Shown here one piece after another: positions 33,972 to 42,333 of a DNA stretch of 64,000 nucleotides. Below the pieces are notes generated by a model, which saw only the letters and a list, made by a program, of their open reading frames with translations, did not search any database and was not told where the DNA came from. The stretch comes from an uncultured Lachnospiraceae bacterium. GTDB lineage: Bacteria; Bacillota; Clostridia; Lachnospirales; Lachnospiraceae. The position numbers and the translations under genes are program-made. The DNA lies in contig CAJUKV010000007.1 in the NCBI GenBank assembly GCA_910587305.1, forward strand, positions 1-64,000, given 5' to 3'. Position 1 is the stretch's first letter, and the number at the start of each line of letters is the position of its first letter.

Positions 33972-34000
33972 AAATTAACAGAAAAAGGGATTAATGTCAA
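33972..34000 (-). promoter_or_regulatory. Biotin operon promoter with possible BirA half-sites
   Basis: On the minus strand TTGACA (33995-34000), 17-bp spacer and TAATTT (33972-33977). TTGACA and TGTTAA (33975-33980 read on minus) form an imperfect dyad with 14-bp spacing that resembles a weak BirA operator (TTAACC-type half-sites). The promoter is fairly sure, the operator is tentative. Confidence 0.5.
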
Positions 34001-34133
34001 CTCTATTTCTTTATAAGTTTACATTTTGAAATTGAATAAGCTTTACACTTCCCAACAAAACCGCTATAATAGAATCGTAAGATATAACAGTTGCTTTCAT
34101 TATAAAAGCAGTGGGGATATGGAGGTGTTGGAA

Positions 34134-34316
34134 ATGACCGAAAAAGAAATGATGCAAAAGAATGTTGAAGAATTCGAAAGATTGCAAGACTATATGATAT
34201 CTTGTGAAAAAGATTCGGAAGTATATAAAAAAATGAAAAGGCGTTATACGGCATTAAAAGTCATACTAACGGCTTCCGGCATCAATCTTACCGAATTAGA
34301 TATAATCAAAGAATAG
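34134..34316 (+). CDS. Small helical protein of unknown function
   Basis: A 60-residue protein (MTEKEMMQKNVEEFERLQDY start) made of charged amphipathic helices, without cysteines or a signal peptide. The start at 34134 is preferred because GGAGGT lies 7 nt upstream; a frame from 34026 lacks one. It is the only plus-strand gene in this part and has no obvious partner. The good ribosome site and coding composition make it likely to be real. Confidence 0.65.
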   Translation: MTEKEMMQKNVEEFERLQDYMISCEKDSEVYKKMKRRYTALKVILTASGINLTELDIIKE

Positions 34317-34370
34317 TGGCAATTAATGTATTCTCCCAATGGCAATAACAGAAAGCCTCGTCACAGAGCC

Positions 34371-34405
34371 GAACGCCGACACGCTTCTCGAATCGGCTTA
34401 TTGCA
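34371..34405 (-). repeat. Family A dispersed hairpin repeat
   Basis: On the minus strand GCAATAAGCCGATTCG...GCGTGTCGGCG matches the family A consensus, in the TGTCGG sub-type shared with the copies at 10.95 and 40.7 kb. Confidence 0.6.
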
Positions 34406-34473
34406 TCAACGGCCCCGCTGCGGACAGCGGGGCGTATGCTCCTTACAAGGACTTCCATTTTTATACCCCTTGC

Positions 34474-34541
34474 ATACCGCAAGAAAAGCTTGCGGTACTG
34501 CCACCGATAAAAGGTTTGGAAGTTTACTTCCAAACCTTATC
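34474..34541 (+). repeat. Family D palindromic repeat
   Basis: A hairpin ACCGCAAG/CTTGCGGT (34476-34496), the box TACTGCCACCGATAAA, then a perfect palindrome AAGGTTTGGAAGT-TT-mirror (34511-34538). The same three parts recur at 63481-63542 and, inverted and truncated, at 54607-54655. It lies about 55 bp beyond the GH31 stop codon and may end that operon. Confidence 0.8.
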
Positions 34542-34594
34542 TAACCCGGATAAACCGGAACCAATATTTTGTGCAAGATTACGTTGTTATTCTC

Positions 34595-36925
34595 CTAAAC
34601 CGTCAGGCAAAATGCCGCGTCATCCTCCTCAATTTCAAGAAGGGTGTCTTTCCCTTCCGCCTTTATGGAAATGCCCTCCGCAGCTAAGCAGATGCAGTCA
34701 ATTATGCGCGCTTTGCAGCCCGCAGCTTTGGTTATGCGGCCTTCTATTTTATGCTCTCCCTCTTTCCAAAAGACCGCCTTCGCCATTTCTTTGCCTGCCT
34801 GATATACGGTAGTTTCCGCTTTTTTCTCAAGGGAATATACCTTAAACTCTAAGTTCCTTTGAAAATCATAATCCGCATTTTCAAAGGAAACGCCTGCGGC
34901 AATAACACTGTCCGCCTTTACCCACAGCGGAACGGACAGATAATCATGCTTTTCCTTCCTCCAAACACCTCCTAAGGCAGTCTCCCCGGTGAGATAGTTT
35001 ACCCATATTCCTTTCGGCAGATAATAACTCGCCATCCCTTCCTCGTTAAAGACAGGCACTACAAGCATACTGTCCCCAAGCATATATTGCTTATCGAGAT
35101 AGCGGCAGTTATCATCCTCCTCAAATTCCAGCGCCATGCTCCGCATCATGGGAATCCCTGTCCTGCTGGTAACTACTGCCGAGCTGTAAAGATAGGGCAT
35201 CAATTCCAGTTTAAGCCTTGTGAAAAATCTCACTACATCCACAGCTTCGTCGTCATATACCCATGGCACTCTGTAGGAGGTGCTTCCATGGAACCGGCTG
35301 TGGGTTGACAAAAGGCCGAATGCCGCCCATCTCTTGTAAACGTCCGGCGTGGAGGTATGCTCAAATCCTCCGATATCGTGGCTCCAAAAACCAAAGCCGC
35401 TGCTGGTTAAGGACAGGCCGCCCCGCAGGCTTTCCGCCATGGACTCGTAGTCGGACCAGCAATCTCCGCCCCAATGTACCGGAAACTTCTGTCCGCCCAC
35501 TGTTGCGGAGCGCGCAAAAAGAACCGCTTCTTCCTTTCCACGCTTTTTTTCCAGCACTTCGTAAACCGCTTTGTTGTAAAGATAGCTGTAAAAATTATGC
35601 ATTTTCAACGGGTCAGCGCCGTTATGGTAAACCACGTCCGTGGGAATACGCTCGCCAAAATCCGTTTTAAAGCAGTCCACTCCCATATCAAGGAGCGTCT
35701 CCAGCTTTTCCTGATACCACCTGCAGGCCTTTGGATTGGTGAAATCCACAATTGCCAGACCAGGCTGCCACATATCCCACTGCCACACATCTCCGTTTTC
35801 CCGTTTTAAGAAATAGCCCTTTTCCATTCCCTCGTCAAACAACGCAGATTCCTGGCCGACATAGGAATTAATCCATACGCAGATTTTGATTCCCTTCTCC
35901 TTTATTCTCCTAAGCATTCCCACAGGGTCCGGAAATACCCTTTCATCCCATATAAAATCTGTCCAGTGAAATTCCCGCATCCAGCAGCAGTCAAAATGAA
36001 ATACGGAAAGAGGAATTTTTCTCTCCAGCATACCGTCTATAAACCCCATAACGGTGGACTCGTCATAGCTTGTGGTAAAGGAGGTGGAAAGCCACAGCCC
36101 AAAGGTCCATTGGGGCGGCAGGGAGGGCTTTCCCGTAAGGGAGGTATAACGCTTAAGCACATCTTTCATGGCAGGGCCATTTATCAGAAAATAGTCCAGG
36201 CTCTCCCCCTCTACGGAAAAACCTACCCTGCCCACCTGTTCCGTGGCCACCTCGAACTCTACTTTTTCCGGATGATTTACAAATACGCCATATCCCCTGT
36301 CTGAGAGGTAAAAAGGAATATTTTTATAAGACTGCTCCGTACCTGTCCCCCCATCTTCATTCCAGATGGAAACGGACTGTCCGTTTTTCACAAAGGGCGT
36401 AAATCTCTCTCCCAATCCATATATAAGCTCGCCTACGGAAAGCCCCAGCTGCTGGCACATATAGGCATTGCCGGGCTTATCATAGGCGGAGCCTTTCCAG
36501 TCCTTTTTCAAGTAGGCAAGGTCCTTTATCCCGCTTTTTGTAAGGAGCTTTCCATCCCGCTCATAACGCATGGACCAGTGTTCCAAATCAATCACAAGGC
36601 TTAGGTGACCGTTTCGAAGAATCAGTTCTCCATCCCTCTCCTCCGTCTCCAACTTCAAATTCCCTGGCAGATTCAGCTCAAATTCCGGCGCCTTTTTCCT
36701 CACGCCTTTATAATGGTATACCTGAACTCTTATTACTTCCTCTGCGGGAGCGCTGATACGCAGTGTAAGATTGATTCCTCCCAATGTATCGCCCATTCTT
36801 TCAATCCTCGTGGTAGGCGCACATAAGGTAATCTCCTTCTCCCCTTTCCTTATCTCGTAAACATGCTGCGGCGAAAAGCAGCCAAATCCCTCTTTATACA
36901 GCCAGCATCCATTATGATACTTCAT
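34595..36925 (-). CDS. yicI: GH31 alpha-xylosidase, YicI-like
   Basis: A 776-residue cytoplasmic retaining glycosidase, nearly the length of E. coli YicI (772). The nucleophile is D422 in KTDFGE and the acid/base is D488 in GGDCWSDY; YicI uses D416 and D482. The order is N-terminal beta-sandwich, TIM barrel with the KTDFGERIPTDV signature specific to alpha-xylosidases, and C-terminal sandwiches. It should release xylose from alpha-xylosides such as isoprimeverose from xyloglucan. It follows the binding-protein gene by 18 bp at the end of an importer operon. Confidence 0.92.
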   Translation of the reverse strand: MKYHNGCWLYKEGFGCFSPQHVYEIRKGEKEITLCAPTTRIERMGDTLGGINLTLRISAPAEEVIRVQVYHYKGVRKKAPEFELNLPGNLKLETEERDGELILRNGHLSLVIDLEHWSMRYERDGKLLTKSGIKDLAYLKKDWKGSAYDKPGNAYMCQQLGLSVGELIYGLGERFTPFVKNGQSVSIWNEDGGTGTEQSYKNIPFYLSDRGYGVFVNHPEKVEFEVATEQVGRVGFSVEGESLDYFLINGPAMKDVLKRYTSLTGKPSLPPQWTFGLWLSTSFTTSYDESTVMGFIDGMLERKIPLSVFHFDCCWMREFHWTDFIWDERVFPDPVGMLRRIKEKGIKICVWINSYVGQESALFDEGMEKGYFLKRENGDVWQWDMWQPGLAIVDFTNPKACRWYQEKLETLLDMGVDCFKTDFGERIPTDVVYHNGADPLKMHNFYSYLYNKAVYEVLEKKRGKEEAVLFARSATVGGQKFPVHWGGDCWSDYESMAESLRGGLSLTSSGFGFWSHDIGGFEHTSTPDVYKRWAAFGLLSTHSRFHGSTSYRVPWVYDDEAVDVVRFFTRLKLELMPYLYSSAVVTSRTGIPMMRSMALEFEEDDNCRYLDKQYMLGDSMLVVPVFNEEGMASYYLPKGIWVNYLTGETALGGVWRKEKHDYLSVPLWVKADSVIAAGVSFENADYDFQRNLEFKVYSLEKKAETTVYQAGKEMAKAVFWKEGEHKIEGRITKAAGCKARIIDCICLAAEGISIKAEGKDTLLEIEEDDAAFCLTV

Positions 36926-36943
36926 ATAACCTCCATGTTTTAA

Positions 36944-38620
36944 TTACTCAACTAAAGCCACTTTTTCCTTGATAATTTCCGTCAACATCTCTTCCGCTTC
37001 ACTCATACCTGTGCTTTCTAAGTCGGCAATCATCTTATCATAAGATGTATCAAAATCCGCCTCGCTTCCGATAACACAGCTAATCAGAGACGACCATGCA
37101 ACCTCATCTAACTTATTTCCGATTTCGTCAAACTCAACAGGCTTTGAATATGCCCAGATAGCGGAATACTTCGGCGTTTCAAACTCAGATGCCTGTGGGA
37201 ATACGTCCACAAGCAAATCAACGCCCCATGCTTCACATGCTGCCTTTTGTTCTTCGTCATACTCTGCAATAACCGTATCCTTGCTGGCAGTTGTATAAGT
37301 GCTTCCGGTAGCATCCTCCACCCCGTCTCCATAGCAGGGGAAGGGATAATTATGGAAACCTACACCGGTATTTTTTCGATAATCTTTATTGTTATTGCAT
37401 TCATCAATTTCTTCCTGGGTGCGATAACGGTGGCCTTCCTCATCCACAAAGTAATTGGTGCCTTCAATTCCCCACTGGACAAGCACCTGGCCTTCATCCG
37501 AACAGATATAATCCAGATACTTGATGGCGGCTACCGGATCCTTGCAGGCGGTTGTAATGCCAACACCCTGTCCGGTTGTAAGTCCCTGATACATTAATGA
37601 GGGAGCTTTGGTGTTTTTATCCATGGTAAGGGGGATTCCACAGTAAGTCAGATTCAGCTTGTTATCCGCCTTTAGGATTTTCTCTCCGTCGCTGTAATCC
37701 CAGTCCGTGTCAAAAAGCGATAGCACGCGCCCCGTTGCGATTTTGGCGATGTAATCCTCATGGGTCTGAGTTGCAAATTCATGATCCAGGATTCCTTCGT
37801 TGTACATTCTGTTAAGCCATTTGAAATATTGGCGTACCTTCTCGGAACGGAATTTGTATATTGCATGATAGTTTTCATCTACCAGCCACTGACCATTGTC
37901 AGGAGCCCCCTCTGCAATGTAGCCGGAAGGATTGCCCAGAGTGATCATCCAATGCCAGTCTGAGGTGGAAAGGGTTATTCCAATTGTTTCCATGCCGTCG
38001 TCTGTGGTAGGATGGGCCGCAATATAGTCCTTGAGCATTTTCTCAAATTCTTCTAAGGATTCCGGAATCTTATATCCGTTTTCTTTCAATACCGCCCACT
38101 GAACCTGTGCGGTGCCGGAATTTTTATAGGTGGTTCCACCCACCGCATAAGAGGACAGCTGATAGATAGACGGGTCGTCCGGGGAATATTTCAGCTTTTC
38201 AAACTCATCCCCATACAATTTCTTAATGTTAGGGCCGTATTCGTCAATCAGCTCCGTCATGTCAATCAGAGCGCCCGCATCAATCAGACTCCTCGCATCG
38301 CCCTTTGCAAAGATCAAATCAGGATAATTCTGCTCCGCAATCATCAAAGCCACCTTCTGGTCGTCAGAGGATACGGGATACTCCGTCTTAAGGGCCACCC
38401 CGGTTTTTTCCGTAAGCGCCTGCGCCACAGGGTCTGTCCAGGGATCCTCCTCTCCGTCCGCATTATAAAAGGTAAGTTCCACAACTCCACCCTCACTTCC
38501 GCCGTCCCCGGCTGCTCCCGTGTCATTTCCATCGCCGCTTCCGCCCTTGCCACATCCGCCAAGCAGCCCTGCCGCAAGCGAAACCGTCAAAAATAAAGCA
38601 CATAATTTTTTTGCCTTCAT
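36944..38620 (-). CDS. LplA-type sugar-binding lipoprotein
   Basis: Extracellular solute-binding protein of 558 residues, of the long LplA/YtcQ type that pairs with LplB/LplC permeases and YesM/YesN systems. The signal peptide has its lipobox Cys at 23 (LLGGC), followed by a glycine-rich tether and a mature domain starting near residue 50 (VVELTFYNADGEEDPW). The start at 38620 is set by the signal peptide, although AAGGAG is 13 nt away. The ligand is probably a xylose-containing oligosaccharide, judged from the GH31 gene behind it. Confidence 0.9.
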   Translation of the reverse strand: MKAKKLCALFLTVSLAAGLLGGCGKGGSGDGNDTGAAGDGGSEGGVVELTFYNADGEEDPWTDPVAQALTEKTGVALKTEYPVSSDDQKVALMIAEQNYPDLIFAKGDARSLIDAGALIDMTELIDEYGPNIKKLYGDEFEKLKYSPDDPSIYQLSSYAVGGTTYKNSGTAQVQWAVLKENGYKIPESLEEFEKMLKDYIAAHPTTDDGMETIGITLSTSDWHWMITLGNPSGYIAEGAPDNGQWLVDENYHAIYKFRSEKVRQYFKWLNRMYNEGILDHEFATQTHEDYIAKIATGRVLSLFDTDWDYSDGEKILKADNKLNLTYCGIPLTMDKNTKAPSLMYQGLTTGQGVGITTACKDPVAAIKYLDYICSDEGQVLVQWGIEGTNYFVDEEGHRYRTQEEIDECNNNKDYRKNTGVGFHNYPFPCYGDGVEDATGSTYTTASKDTVIAEYDEEQKAACEAWGVDLLVDVFPQASEFETPKYSAIWAYSKPVEFDEIGNKLDEVAWSSLISCVIGSEADFDTSYDKMIADLESTGMSEAEEMLTEIIKEKVALVE

Positions 38621-38701
38621 AATGCTAATCTTACTCCTTTCCATAATCTGAGCACTCTCGGAAACTCTTTGTGCCCATACCCCATTATACTTTTTACACA
38701 A

Positions 38702-39598
38702 TCAATCTTTTACCGCTCCAAGGGTCATGCCGCCGACAAAGTATTTCTGCAAAAACGGGTAGACAATCAAAATAGGCACTGTGGCAACAATCGTGATTGC
38801 CATGCGCACGGACATAGGCGAGACCGCGCTTTGAAGCTGATTTGCCTGCGCATGTGGGTCTATTTTTATTGTAGCCTGTTCCATAATTTCGTACAATACA
38901 TACTGTAAAGTCGGAAGATCCCTGGCATAAAGATAGGTATCCATAAAGGCGTTCCACTGGCCCACTGCCAGAAACAGCGCTACCGTTGCAATGGTCGGCG
39001 TACAAAGGGGAAGGATTATCTTTGCCCAGATTACAAAATCATTTGCCCCGTCTATCTTTGCCGCCTCCTGCAGAGCCATCGGCAGGCCTTCTATGAAGGA
39101 GCGCATCAGTATCACATTGTATACCCATATCAGGCCCGGAATAATGTATACCATAAATTTATTGCTCATATGCAGTGTTCTTGTAAGAAGAAGGTACTCG
39201 GGAATCATACCACCGCTCACATACATTGTAATAATAAATAAAATGGTAAACAGCTTGTTAAAATAAAAATCTTTCCTGCTGAGCACGTAGGCCAGCATAG
39301 CCGTACAGATTACGCCGATTCCGGTTCCCACAACCGTTCGAAGCACCGACATCACAAACGCGCTGCCTAAGTTGTTTTCTTTAAATATGTAGATATAATT
39401 GCTTAAGGTAAACTTCCTGGGAATAATAAAATTGATATTCCTCATGGTATCCATAGGATCGTTTAATGAGATTGCCAGCACGTTCAAAAATGGATACACG
39501 GTTAAAAATATCAGGAGAATACAAAACGCAAGCAGTACATAGTCCAGCCATTTCTCACTTTTTCCAACGCCTTTTAACTGATAATTATTATCTGTCAT
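38702..39598 (-). CDS. Sugar ABC permease, LplC type
   Basis: A 298-residue permease with six predicted helices and the coupling motif EAAKIDGANDFVIWAKIILPLC near residues 177-198. GGGGAGGAG precedes the ATG. It lies 16 bp behind the LplB-type gene and pairs with it. Confidence 0.93.
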   Translation of the reverse strand: MTDNNYQLKGVGKSEKWLDYVLLAFCILLIFLTVYPFLNVLAISLNDPMDTMRNINFIIPRKFTLSNYIYIFKENNLGSAFVMSVLRTVVGTGIGVICTAMLAYVLSRKDFYFNKLFTILFIITMYVSGGMIPEYLLLTRTLHMSNKFMVYIIPGLIWVYNVILMRSFIEGLPMALQEAAKIDGANDFVIWAKIILPLCTPTIATVALFLAVGQWNAFMDTYLYARDLPTLQYVLYEIMEQATIKIDPHAQANQLQSAVSPMSVRMAITIVATVPILIVYPFLQKYFVGGMTLGAVKD

Positions 39599-39614
39599 TT
39601 TCTACGCTCCTCCC

Positions 39615-40547
39615 CTACACAAGTTTACTTTCGCCAATGAGCCCTGCAACCTTATTGGCAATGAACAGGAGAATAATTCCCACCACTGACTGGAACATGC
39701 CGATTGCAGTACCAAGCCCGTAATTATTGCTTCCGATACCACGGACATAGGCAAACCATGACAGAACCATCGCATGATCCTGTACAATACCATTGCTCAA
39801 AAGCATTTGCCGTTCCATGCCTACATTCAGTGCGCCTCCAATACTCATAATCAGTAAAACCACCACCGTAGGCTTAATGCTGGGGAGCGTAATATTCCAT
39901 ATCCTCTGGAAGCGGTTGGCTCCGTCCACCTTTGCCGCCTCATAAAGCCCCTGATCAATTCCCGCCATGGCGGAGAGATAAATAATCGCATCCCATCCCA
40001 TCTCTTTCCAGACATTGATAAAGCAGACCACAATCCAGAATAAAGCGGAATTGGTGGACATCAAATGCAGCTTTGCGTTCAGCATGGTGTCAACCGCGCC
40101 GCCGTCATTTAAAAGCATTTTTGCAATACTGGCAATGATAACCCATGAAACAAAATGGGGCAGATAGGAGACCGTCTGAGTTATCTTTTTAAACCGGATA
40201 AAGCAGATTTCATTCAGTACCAGGGCAAAAAAGATAGATGATATGGTTCCGATTGCTATCCCCAATATACTGATGCCAATGGTATTAATCATTGTCTGGG
40301 GAAACAGCCGGTCGGTAAAGGCCTGGATGAAATTGTCAAGCCCCACAAACTTCCTCTCCCACACCGGCAGCGCAAAAGAATTTGGCTTTACCTCCTGAAA
40401 TGCCATTGTCCATCCCCATAAAGGAATGTACTTAAAAACAATCAGCCATACCACAAATGGAACTGACATAAGCAGAAGATAACGTTGTTTCCACATAAGA
40501 TTCCATGAAAACGTTGCTTTTTTCACTTTGGGTTTCTTGTTCTTCAT
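39615..40547 (-). CDS. Sugar ABC permease, LplB type
   Basis: A 310-residue permease with a long basic N-terminus, six helices and the coupling motif EAAKVDGANRFQRIWNITLPSI near residues 211-232. It starts the operon LplB-LplC-binding protein-GH31. AGGAGGAAAGGAA precedes the ATG, and a TATAAT is visible about 27 bp upstream of the start without a clear -35. The response-regulator gene transcribed ahead of it, 235 bp away, is the likely activator. Confidence 0.93.
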   Translation of the reverse strand: MKNKKPKVKKATFSWNLMWKQRYLLLMSVPFVVWLIVFKYIPLWGWTMAFQEVKPNSFALPVWERKFVGLDNFIQAFTDRLFPQTMINTIGISILGIAIGTISSIFFALVLNEICFIRFKKITQTVSYLPHFVSWVIIASIAKMLLNDGGAVDTMLNAKLHLMSTNSALFWIVVCFINVWKEMGWDAIIYLSAMAGIDQGLYEAAKVDGANRFQRIWNITLPSIKPTVVVLLIMSIGGALNVGMERQMLLSNGIVQDHAMVLSWFAYVRGIGSNNYGLGTAIGMFQSVVGIILLFIANKVAGLIGESKLV

Positions 40548-40693
40548 TTCCTTTCCTCCTTTTCTTCGTTAATTATAAAAAAAGAAAGTCCGAACAAATA
40601 CCCTGTTTTTTGTAGACGTTTTACCCTAAATTTTTTATATTTTAAGAATCCCCCTCCTTCCCAGGATTCCTTTGGGTTTCACCATGAAACCAT

Positions 40694-40732
40694 CAAACAC
40701 CGACACGCTTCGCGAGTCCGCTTATTGTAATA
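40694..40732 (-). repeat. Family A dispersed hairpin repeat
   Basis: On the minus strand TTACAATAAGCGGACTCGCGAAGCGTGTCGGTGTTTG: same start and CGC-GAA-GCG minihairpin as the tandem array at 13.1 kb. It abuts the terminator palindrome. Confidence 0.75.
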
Positions 40733-40765
40733 AGAAACGCTGCCGGTTACCGGCAGCGTTTCTTA
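40731..40765. terminator. Perfect palindrome ending the YesMN operon
   Basis: A 17-bp perfect inverted repeat (40731-40747 with 40749-40765) built on AAACGCTGCCGG, 18 bp past the response-regulator stop. The loop is a single base, so the effective hairpin has a shorter stem. It shares the GCAGCGTTT tail of family A. Confidence 0.75.
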
Positions 40766-40782
40766 CTTCTGTCTTTTGTTAA

Positions 40783-42333
40783 TTAGTATAAGGATGACGG
40801 ACATAGCCCGGTATCCGATGTTTTTTCTCTTCTGTATTCCTTTGGGCTGACTCCCACATATTTTTTAAATTTCAGATAAAAATAATCGATATTGCTATAG
40901 CCCACCTGTTCGGAAATCTGATAAACTTTCATATCCGTTTCAAGCAAAAGCCGTTTTGCATTGATAATCCGTATGGTATCCAGAATGTTGTTGAAACTCT
41001 CCCCCATCTCCTTACGGAAAATTTTACCCAAATAGCTGCTGTTATAGTTAAACATCTTAGCAAAGCTTTCCACCTTAAGATCCTTATCATAATTTTTTTC
41101 CATATAATAGTACATCCGCTTAATCACCGTTGCCGAATCGTCATTTCCAATCTGGCGGCACACATCCTGCAGGACCTGACAATACATATCCATCAGATGC
41201 TCTAACCGCTCTGATCGGTTCATCTTCTCCATCATCTCCATAATCTGACCGTTTAAGCTGCCATATTTTTTCTCGATGTTATTACGGATTGTCATCAGAT
41301 TGTACATAATCCGGATTTTGATATCCATCTCTTTCATCAGAGTTTTTCTACAGTAAATTTCAAACTTTTTAACGCTGTCCTCTATCCCGTTTAAATCCCC
41401 CACTTCAATCAGCAATATAAACTGCTCCGGAGAAGGACATTCTATATTTTCCTGCCACTGCTCAATTGTATCGATGGAAAGCACATCATAGCGGCCAAAT
41501 AAAAAGTCCTGCTCAAGCAAAAACCTGGCAAATTCATAAGAATAGCATAAGTCATACCACTGATTCACATTATGTCCCACAGATAACAAAAGTCCTTCTC
41601 CCAGGCGCTTTTTGACCCATTCATTTCGCCTTTTCAGCAGCGCAACCCATGTCCTGTAATCCGGTCCCAAGCCAATCAGTATAATCTGGTTGTCCATCAC
41701 CACCTTCTCCTGATAGAGCTCCCTGTCCTGTAAAAATACGTTAACTTTTTCGTGAAAGCTCCCGTCCTCCTTACTTGTAAGCAGGTTTCTGTCCGTAAGA
41801 ACCGCTGCGCATAAAATTTTTTCTCCAAAGGGAATCTGATAACGCCTTATTTTTTCTTCCAATTCTTCTTTAGGTTCCATTTGCAGAAGGATTCGGCGCA
41901 GTAATTCCTCTCTTGCAATATTTTCATTGGCGCAATGATAAACCCGCTCCCCTTCCTTCCTGTTAAGTTCTTCTCTTATGTTTTCCACACATCTCTTAAG
42001 CTCATCCTCCTCAATGGGCTTTAGCAGATATTCTTTCACCCCATGCCGGATTGCCTGTTTGGCAAATTCAAACTCCCCATAGCCTGTCAATATAATAAAG
42101 CAGCCCCCATATCCTGCCGCCCGGGCCTTACCAATCAGCTCAAGCCCGCTCATCCCGGGCATCTTAATGTCTACCAACGCCAGATCCGGAGTATATGCAA
42201 GCAGCTTTTTCAGCCCGTCCTTTCCATCCTTCCCGTCCTCGCAAAAAACAAACCCTTCTTCCTCCCAGTTGAGCAGGTCGTGCACACCCCATCTGATCAT
42301 TTCCTCATCATCAATTATCATCACCTTGTACAT
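40783..42333 (-). CDS. YesN-type response regulator (receiver plus AraC domain)
   Basis: A 516-residue regulator: receiver domain (1-120, phospho-acceptor D55 in LVDIKMPG, KPIEE Lys), a long helical middle region and a C-terminal AraC DNA-binding domain (about 405-505, ending YSNIDYFYLKFKKYVGVSPKEYR). GGGGGAT precedes the ATG, and the gene overlaps the kinase 3' end by 23 bp, so translation is coupled. It probably activates the LplBC-GH31 operon just downstream in response to the imported oligosaccharide. Confidence 0.93.
   Translation of the reverse strand: MYKVMIIDDEEMIRWGVHDLLNWEEEGFVFCEDGKDGKDGLKKLLAYTPDLALVDIKMPGMSGLELIGKARAAGYGGCFIILTGYGEFEFAKQAIRHGVKEYLLKPIEEDELKRCVENIREELNRKEGERVYHCANENIAREELLRRILLQMEPKEELEEKIRRYQIPFGEKILCAAVLTDRNLLTSKEDGSFHEKVNVFLQDRELYQEKVVMDNQIILIGLGPDYRTWVALLKRRNEWVKKRLGEGLLLSVGHNVNQWYDLCYSYEFARFLLEQDFLFGRYDVLSIDTIEQWQENIECPSPEQFILLIEVGDLNGIEDSVKKFEIYCRKTLMKEMDIKIRIMYNLMTIRNNIEKKYGSLNGQIMEMMEKMNRSERLEHLMDMYCQVLQDVCRQIGNDDSATVIKRMYYYMEKNYDKDLKVESFAKMFNYNSSYLGKIFRKEMGESFNNILDTIRIINAKRLLLETDMKVYQISEQVGYSNIDYFYLKFKKYVGVSPKEYRREKTSDTGLCPSSLY

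Noticed and set aside
34306..34533. Minus-strand frame coding MEVNFQTFYRWQYRK
   Set aside because: The peptide recurs at 63306-63539 because both frames read through a family D repeat. There is no ribosome site and the shared part is only the palindrome and the GGTGGCAGTA box, so these are repeat translations, not genes.
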